NCBI RefSeq assembly: GCF_018739865.1
Contig: NZ_JADOER010000016.1
Span: 56,923 to 120,922 of the forward strand
Source: Leptothoe kymatousa TAU-MAC 1615
Lineage (GTDB): Bacteria; Cyanobacteriota; Cyanobacteriia; Phormidesmidales; Phormidesmidaceae
Length of the DNA: 64,000 bases
Reading direction: 5' to 3'
Shown here: positions 58,691 to 64,000 of the stretch, in pieces
Layout: each line of letters starts with the position of its first letter
Position numbering within the stretch: position 1 is the first letter of the stretch
Notes under the pieces: generated by a model
The model's input: only the letters and a program-made list of their open reading frames with translations
What the model was told of the DNA's origin: nothing
Database searches by the model: none
Program-made: the position numbers and the translations under genes

Positions 58691-60259
58691 ATGCCTTCAA
58701 ATCAACCGGATGTCATTTTTTTAGTGCTCGACACTCAGCGGGTGGACCGGCTGTCGTGCTATGGCTACGAGAAACCAACGTCGCCCAATATTGATGCCTT
58801 TGCCAAAACCGCCACACGGTTTAAGGTTGCGATCGCACCCGGTCAGTGGACCATTCCCTCCCACGCCTCCATGTTCACCGGGCTGTATCCGTCACAACAC
58901 CAAATGCAGCAGTCCTATTCCGTCATGCCCCCCCACCTCAAGACCCTGGCAGAACGGCTCCAGGACGGCGGCTACTATACCGCCGCCTTTTGCAACAATC
59001 CCCTAGTTGGCGTCATCAACAACGGCCTACGGCGAGGGTTTTACAGCTTTCTCAACTACAGTGGCCTGCTGAGCTCCAAACCAAATCAGGCCGGGATTCC
59101 ATCCAGCTTTTTAGACAAATATCGCCAGCTATTTAAGCGCATCGTCGCTAAAGGCCTCAACACGGTGCAAGACGCCTTTGCCCGCTCCGACTGGCTGCTG
59201 TCGCTTTCCTTTACGCCACTCATGGTGCCCCTGTGGCAAACGGCCCTGAGCTTCAAAGGCAATACTCGCAAATCCTTAGATGATGCCGCCAAGCTATTAA
59301 TTGAGCGCAAAGACGTTCAACCCGATCAGCCCATTTTCACCTTTATCAATTTGATGGGCACCCACATGCCCTACCATCCGCCTCGAGAATATATCGAAAA
59401 ATTCGCCCCCAACGTGCTTAAAAATCGAGCCGCCCAAACCTATCTACGGCGTTTTAATAGCGATGTGTACGGTTGGCTAGCCCCCCTCGTGGGTGCCTTA
59501 GAACATCAACAAAAGGACACCCTAGACGGCATGTACGATGCTGAGGTCGCGGCCCAGGACGAACAGGTGGGCCAGTTTCTACAGCAGCTAAAACAATCGG
59601 GGCGATTAGACAACACTTATATTGTTATCTGCGCCGACCATGGTGAGCACCTAGGAGAAAAACAGCTCATCGGCCACAGCCTCTCCATCTACAACGAACT
59701 CGTCCAGGTGCCGCTGATTATTCATGATCCAACCGATGGCATTCAGCGGAGCACCCTGCGAGACGATGTCGTCTCCACCCGGTGTTTATTCCATACGGTG
59801 CTCTCGGCCACCCATTTGGCCACCCCCGAAGAAGCGGAATTTAGTTTTGAACATATTGCGGATGGCGATGCGATCGCAGACATCGAACCCGACCGCTACG
59901 TCTATGCGGAGGCCATCCCCCCCCAAAACGTCCTCAATCTGATTCAAAAGCGCCAGCCCGAATTAATCTCTCAGCATGCCTGCGACCAAACCCGACGGGC
60001 CGTGTGGGTGGGCAACCACAAACTAATTGAGACCAACGAAAATCCCCCGGAACTCTACGATGTCCAAGATGACCCCGGCGAGAGTTTAGACCTCAGCGAG
60101 ATTTTTCCCGAAATGGTGGAATCACTGCAGGATTCTCTCTCCGTCTTTAGCCAAGATGCGGACGAACACCAATCCCTTTACTCCCAGGCCCGCGCCACCG
60201 GATTTGACGACCCCGAAGTGCGCCGCCGCCTCAAAGACCTTGGATATTTAGAAGAATAA
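58691..60259 (+). CDS. Sulfatase-like hydrolase (alkaline phosphatase superfamily)
   Basis: A 522-residue protein. The metal Asp14 (FLVLDTQRVDRLSCYGY), the nucleophile loop WTIPSHASMFTGLYP with Thr54, and the later metal site ADHGEHLGEK are clear. The nucleophile is Thr, not the Cys or Ser that is converted to formylglycine in true sulfatases (C/S-x-P-S-R), so it is more likely a phosphodiesterase, phosphoglycerol transferase or related hydrolase. No signal peptide is present. It is 9 bp upstream of lgt. Confidence 0.85.
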   Translation: MPSNQPDVIFLVLDTQRVDRLSCYGYEKPTSPNIDAFAKTATRFKVAIAPGQWTIPSHASMFTGLYPSQHQMQQSYSVMPPHLKTLAERLQDGGYYTAAFCNNPLVGVINNGLRRGFYSFLNYSGLLSSKPNQAGIPSSFLDKYRQLFKRIVAKGLNTVQDAFARSDWLLSLSFTPLMVPLWQTALSFKGNTRKSLDDAAKLLIERKDVQPDQPIFTFINLMGTHMPYHPPREYIEKFAPNVLKNRAAQTYLRRFNSDVYGWLAPLVGALEHQQKDTLDGMYDAEVAAQDEQVGQFLQQLKQSGRLDNTYIVICADHGEHLGEKQLIGHSLSIYNELVQVPLIIHDPTDGIQRSTLRDDVVSTRCLFHTVLSATHLATPEEAEFSFEHIADGDAIADIEPDRYVYAEAIPPQNVLNLIQKRQPELISQHACDQTRRAVWVGNHKLIETNENPPELYDVQDDPGESLDLSEIFPEMVESLQDSLSVFSQDADEHQSLYSQARATGFDDPEVRRRLKDLGYLEE

Positions 60260-60268
60260 GCTATCAGT

Positions 60269-61093
60269 ATGTATCCCCCCGTAGACCCCACAATTGTAGA
60301 ATTTGGCCCCTTCGCCCTACGCTGGTACGGCCTCTTGATGGCCACCGCTGTGATTGTCGGTTCCTGGTTTGCCACCCAGGAAATTGAGCGCCGTGGCAAA
60401 AACCCCGAAGACTTTTGGGACATGTTGATTTGGGTACTGATTCCGGCCTTTATCGGGGCTCGGCTGTACTATGTCTTGGTGCAAACCAGCAATCGCGAGT
60501 TTTACCTGCAAAATCCCGGTCAAATTCTCCAAATTTGGGGTGGTGGCATTCACATCTTTGGCGCTTTTATCTTTGGTGGCATTGCCCTCTGGCTCTTTAC
60601 CAAACTGCGTCGCCTGCCCACCCTGATGTATCTAGACGCCGCTGCCATTGGTCTACCCATTGCCCAAGCCATTGGTCGCTGGGGTAATTTCATTAACCAA
60701 GAACTCTATGGCCCCCCCACGGACTGGCCCTTTGGGTTACGCATCGACCCGCAACATCGTTTGGCCCCCTACAACGATTTAACCGCCTATCCTGATACCA
60801 CTCGCTTCCATGCCCTCTTCCTGTACGAATCCGCCTGGAACTTTGCCGGTTTCCTCGTGCTTTATTGGATATCCAAACGCTTTGGCCAACAGCTCAGACC
60901 GGGCGATTTATCGCTGTTGTATCTAGTTTGGTATCCCTTTGGCCGTTTCTTTATCGAGTTTCTCAGAACAGATTCCTGGTTCTTCCCTGGCACACCGTTT
61001 AACGTCGTCCACATTCTCTCGCTGGTGGCGATTGTCGGTGCCGTAGCCACCCTGGTATTACGACGACGGTTTAACAAGGCCATGCCCACTTAG
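60269..61093 (+). CDS. lgt: Prolipoprotein diacylglyceryl transferase
   Basis: Transfers diacylglycerol from phosphatidylglycerol to the lipobox Cys, the first step of lipoprotein maturation. It is 274 residues with seven helices. The family signature GRWGNFINQELYG, HIFGAFIFGG and FGRFFIEFLRTD are visible. It sits between two alkaline-phosphatase-superfamily genes in a tight operon. Confidence 0.96.
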   Translation: MYPPVDPTIVEFGPFALRWYGLLMATAVIVGSWFATQEIERRGKNPEDFWDMLIWVLIPAFIGARLYYVLVQTSNREFYLQNPGQILQIWGGGIHIFGAFIFGGIALWLFTKLRRLPTLMYLDAAAIGLPIAQAIGRWGNFINQELYGPPTDWPFGLRIDPQHRLAPYNDLTAYPDTTRFHALFLYESAWNFAGFLVLYWISKRFGQQLRPGDLSLLYLVWYPFGRFFIEFLRTDSWFFPGTPFNVVHILSLVAIVGAVATLVLRRRFNKAMPT

Positions 61094-61113
61094 CCCCCAT
61101 GCCCTGATTAACT

Positions 61114-62505
61114 ATGCCTGCTTCTCCACGCCTGATCATCATTGGCCTTGATTGCATGGAGCCCTCGCTTGTGTTTGAGCAATGGCGAGGGGATCTGCCT
61201 AACCTTTCTCGGCTGATGCAACAGGGGAGCTATGGTCGCTTAGAAAGCTCAATTCCTGCCATTACGGTGCCCGCCTGGAGCTGTATGATGACTGGCCGCG
61301 ATCCAGGGGAGTTAGGCATCTATGGTTTTCGCAATCGGGCCACGCGGGCCTATCAGGATATGACCATTGCCGATGGCCGCGCCGTACGATTTCCCAGGCT
61401 GTGGGACTACCTGGGCCGAGACGGTTGGAACGTGGCCGCCCTGAGCGTACCCGGCACCTCCCCCCCCTATGAAGTCAACGGTTCCATGGTGTCCTGTTTC
61501 TTGACACCCAACCCCCAGGTCACCTTTACCCATCCACCGGAACTGGGGGAACAGATTCGCAACTGGATGCCCGACTTTATGATGGATGTGCCTGAGTTTC
61601 GCTCAGAGGACAAGGCGGAGATTTTAGCCAACATCCATATGCTCTGCGACCAGCGGTTTACCCTGGCAGAAAAGCTGATTGCCCAGGACCAGCCAGACTT
61701 TTTGATGCTGGTGGATATGGGGGTGGATCGCATCCACCATGCCTTTTGGAAACCCATGGACCCCCGCCATCCGGACTATGCGCCGGACATGCCCTTTGCG
61801 ACGGCGATCCACGATTATTATTGCCATGTGGATAAACGTGTGGGGCAGCTGTTGGAGCAGTGCGATCGCGACACCGCCGTGCTCGTAGTCTCGGACCATG
61901 GCGCCCAGCCATTGATGGGGGGAATCTGCATCAATGAATGGCTAATCGATAAGGGCTATCTCACCCTCAAAGAAAACCCCAGTACCCCCACCGCCCTAGA
62001 TAAAATAGATGTCGATTGGACACAAACCAAAGTCTGGGGTGCCGGGGGCTATTACGCCAGAATCTTTCTCAATGTGGAGGGACGAGAACCCCAGGGAACA
62101 ATCCCCCTCCGAGAATTTAAAGCCTTCCGTGAGCGGCTAATTAGTGAGCTAGAAGCCATCACCTATCCCGATGGGACACCGATGGAGGTCAAAGCCTACA
62201 TCCCCCAAGAAACCTATCAAAAAGTGCGGGGCATGGCGCCCGATTTGCTCGTATATTTTGATTGGCTGGCGTGGCGTTCCGTGGGCAGTGTGGGCACTGG
62301 CGAACTCTATGCCAAAGGCAACGATACCGGACCAGACGATGCCAACCACGCCCAATATGGGCTAATGATTTTCCATGACCCGCAAAATCCAAAGGGTGGA
62401 CAAGTTTTAGATAACGCCCAGCTCTATGACATTGTGCCAACAATGTTGAATCGTTACAGTGTGACGTATCCCCAGGATTTACGCGGTAAGGTATTGCCGA
62501 TATAA
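61114..62505 (+). CDS. Type I phosphodiesterase/nucleotide pyrophosphatase-like protein
   Basis: A 463-residue alkaline-phosphatase-superfamily protein. Metal Asp13 (IIGLDCMEPSLV), nucleophile Thr51 (ITVPAWSCMMTG), metal residues in VDMGVDRIHHAFW and VSDHGAQPLMGG, and a final QLYDIVPTMLNRY are present. The substrate is unknown; relatives act on nucleotides or phospholipid head groups. It is 20 bp after lgt on the same strand. No signal peptide is present. Confidence 0.87.
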   Translation: MPASPRLIIIGLDCMEPSLVFEQWRGDLPNLSRLMQQGSYGRLESSIPAITVPAWSCMMTGRDPGELGIYGFRNRATRAYQDMTIADGRAVRFPRLWDYLGRDGWNVAALSVPGTSPPYEVNGSMVSCFLTPNPQVTFTHPPELGEQIRNWMPDFMMDVPEFRSEDKAEILANIHMLCDQRFTLAEKLIAQDQPDFLMLVDMGVDRIHHAFWKPMDPRHPDYAPDMPFATAIHDYYCHVDKRVGQLLEQCDRDTAVLVVSDHGAQPLMGGICINEWLIDKGYLTLKENPSTPTALDKIDVDWTQTKVWGAGGYYARIFLNVEGREPQGTIPLREFKAFRERLISELEAITYPDGTPMEVKAYIPQETYQKVRGMAPDLLVYFDWLAWRSVGSVGTGELYAKGNDTGPDDANHAQYGLMIFHDPQNPKGGQVLDNAQLYDIVPTMLNRYSVTYPQDLRGKVLPI

Positions 62506-62629
62506 ACCCAGGGACTGCCCGACTCCTTGGGGCAAATGCGACAAACCTGTATAGGCTTGCAGCTTGGCGCGCCAAGTTTATATCCCTAGTGTGACAAACG
62601 GTCTTCAAATTTTGCTATCCACAAATGCT

Positions 62630-63292
62630 ATGCCTAAGCACCCCATATATCTAAAAACACTATTTCCCTTAAGTTTATTCGTAGCCTTAGCGGTGACCGC
62701 CTGCGGAGGTGCTTTGCCAGAGCCAGATACTACTACCCCCACGGATACGGTGCAGACACCAGATGCTGACCCCATTGAAGCCCCCGTCGAAATCGACGAT
62801 CCAGACGCATTGCCCGCAGACGATTTAACCGGTATCGTCCTTGGCCTTTCTGGAGAAGGGGTACTAGTGATCGATCAGCAATCGGGCAAAAGTCGAAATA
62901 TTCCCTTTAACACCGATATTGCCACCGCCCAAACCTCGATTTCAGCAGCCCTAGGCGACCCCACCGACACTGCCCAAAATGATGAATGTGGTGCCGGACC
63001 CATGACGTTTGTTACTTGGGCAAATGGGTTTACGATCAATGGCATAGACGATCAGTTCGTGGGTTGGACGGTGCGCCCCGATACGGAGAGTGCCGACTTA
63101 ACCACCCTGGATGGCGTGGGTTTGGGCTCAACGCTCACCGAATTAGAAGAGAACTATGATGTGGGCGTGATCGAGAGTTCCCTGGGCACAGAGTTTAATG
63201 CGTCCAATGTTTTGTTTGGCCTATTAGATGCGAACGAAGCAGATGGCATTGTGACAAATTTGTGGGCTGGGGCAGCCTGTAATTTCCGTTAA
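62630..63292 (+). CDS. Putative lipoprotein, function unknown
   Basis: A 220-residue protein from the ATG at 62630; an upstream in-frame TTG at 62564 would add 22 unconserved residues. The lipoprotein signal has a clear lipobox with LAVTACGG (Cys25), followed by an acidic Thr/Pro/Asp-rich stretch. The folded part has GIVLGLSGEGVLVIDQQSGK and a final Cys pair (ECGAGPM and AACNFR). It is probably anchored in a membrane and extracytoplasmic. No family was recognised. Lgt, encoded just upstream, is the type of enzyme that would process it. Confidence 0.75.
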   Translation: MPKHPIYLKTLFPLSLFVALAVTACGGALPEPDTTTPTDTVQTPDADPIEAPVEIDDPDALPADDLTGIVLGLSGEGVLVIDQQSGKSRNIPFNTDIATAQTSISAALGDPTDTAQNDECGAGPMTFVTWANGFTINGIDDQFVGWTVRPDTESADLTTLDGVGLGSTLTELEENYDVGVIESSLGTEFNASNVLFGLLDANEADGIVTNLWAGAACNFR

Positions 63293-63647
63293 CTCAAATC
63301 TTGCACCTGGTGATGATGCATGGCCCACCTTGGACTGAAAGTTCCAAGGCTAATTGAATCAAAAACCACTAAAGGGGTTAAAGGATCTCTGAAAGCTCCA
63401 ATTACAGAGCCATTAAGCGCATCTTGTCCCTTTAGTGGACAGATCTGAGTTAGCGTTGGGTTTTGAACCTAACGTGGGGTGTAGGCTCAAAACCGATGTG
63501 GTGCAAGATCCCAGTTAACCATCGTTCTTAAGCGTTGCTGATGAAAGGCATACAGACCTCCAGATAGCTTGCAGGAAACCTGCATCTGGCAAATGGAGTC
63601 ATTGCTAACATCAGTAACGAAAAAACGCATATCCCTAGGCGAATACA
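63293..63647. other. Hairpin-rich leader upstream of the last gene
   Basis: Three strong inverted repeats occur in about 230 bp. CCACTAAAGGG (63366-63376) pairs with CCCTTTAGTGG (63428-63438) around a nested CTCTG/CAGAG. GGTTTTGA-a-CCTA (63459-63471) pairs with TAGG-c-TCAAAACC (63482-63494). CCAGAT, GCAGG and CCTGCATCTGG form a bulged hairpin at 63560-63589. No T-run follows these elements. It may be a structured RNA or attenuator; no known riboswitch motif was recognised. Confidence 0.45.
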
Positions 63648-63971
63648 GTGGTCGAAAAACGTTTCCATGGCTGGAAAATTGATGTCGACATTGACGCAAC
63701 GCAACGACTCTACCCACAAGATTGTGTAGGAGAGTCAGATGCTTGTGGCTGTGATGAATGTGCTAATTTTGCGGCACAGAAGCTCGCCATATTTCCAGCT
63801 GATGTATATCAATTGTTGAGGAATATGGGCATAAATCCTGGATGTGAAACGCATATCGGTTGCTATGGAGAGATGCAGCCAGGACAGTTTCTATACCAAG
63901 GAGACTATGAGTTTAGGCGTGTGCACATAAATAAACACCCGTCACCCAATGATGACTGCCCATTTGGGTAA
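63648..63971 (+). CDS. Small Cys-rich protein, possibly shortened
   Basis: A 107-residue protein with a GTG start (VEKRFHGWKIDVDIDATQRL) and a central Cys motif (SDACGCDECANF) followed by LRNMGINPGCETHIGC. I recall related bacterial proteins of about 140-170 residues with the same front, so the last ~15 residues here may be a replaced end: PSPNDDCPFG precedes the stop. The stop lies inside a 12-bp inverted repeat. The function is unknown. Confidence 0.65.
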   Translation: MVEKRFHGWKIDVDIDATQRLYPQDCVGESDACGCDECANFAAQKLAIFPADVYQLLRNMGINPGCETHIGCYGEMQPGQFLYQGDYEFRRVHINKHPSPNDDCPFG

Positions 63972-63986
63972 GGTGGGTGACGGGTG
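63936..63986. repeat. 12-bp perfect inverted repeat spanning the last gene's stop
   Basis: CACCCGTCACCC (63936-63947) is mirrored by GGGTGACGGGTG (63975-63986) with 27 bases between, including a nested CCC-attt-GGG. The TAA at 63969-63971 is inside the loop. It could be a terminator stem or the edge of a small mobile or palindromic element. Confidence 0.6.
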
Positions 63987-64000
63987 CCAATCAACTCGGT

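Overview
The window is chromosomal DNA of a cyanobacterium. It carries chlorophyll synthase (chlG), photosystem II subunit K (psbK), a cytochrome b6f subunit (petP), a Psb35-like photosystem II assembly factor, an SpkB-type kinase and a PEP-CTERM protein. HIP1 octamers (GCGATCGC, e.g. 368-375 and 1736-1743) recur throughout. The large signal-transduction genes and the repeat-rich segment suggest a filamentous Leptolyngbya-like organism, but that placement is only a guess. No rRNA, tRNA, CRISPR array, insertion sequence or prophage was recognised.

Layout. 1-16 kb: 3' part of lepA, a PEP-CTERM surface protein, polA, an ammonium transporter fused to a histidine kinase, a manganese ABC operon (mntC-mntA-mntB), a PgpH-type c-di-AMP phosphodiesterase, a divergent ADP-ribosylglycohydrolase-like protein and a peptidoglycan-binding protein. 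16-30 kb: hisF, petP, a Get3d-like ATPase beside chlG, a class A PBP, psb35, a polyamine ABC operon (potA-potD-potB-potC) and PBP2. 30-45 kb: pheT, spkB, small conserved cyanobacterial proteins, psbK and tgt, cobS, a ferredoxin-Rrf2-cysK operon, a MOSC protein, a YihY protein and clpB. 47.7-51 kb is the accessory-looking part: a repeat cluster with a 133-bp tandem duplication, then a NACHT NTPase whose membrane region is encoded by two arrays of a 12-bp repeat. 51-64 kb: an SLH protein, a MASE1 histidine kinase, dxr, ribokinase, a sulfatase-lgt-phosphodiesterase operon, a lipoprotein and, after a hairpin-rich leader, a small Cys-rich protein at the window edge.

How it works together. Most genes are housekeeping: translation (lepA, pheT, tgt), replication and repair (polA), cell wall (two PBPs, PG-binding protein, SLH protein), photosynthesis, nutrient uptake (Mn, polyamine, ammonium) and proteostasis (clpB). 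The least ordinary elements are the NACHT ATPase with its in-frame minisatellites, the transporter-kinase fusion, a Get3d ATPase with Arg at the P-loop Lys position, and the pair of alkaline-phosphatase-superfamily genes around lgt. Four gene-less stretches hold strong inverted repeats or plausible very short ORFs, listed at low confidence.
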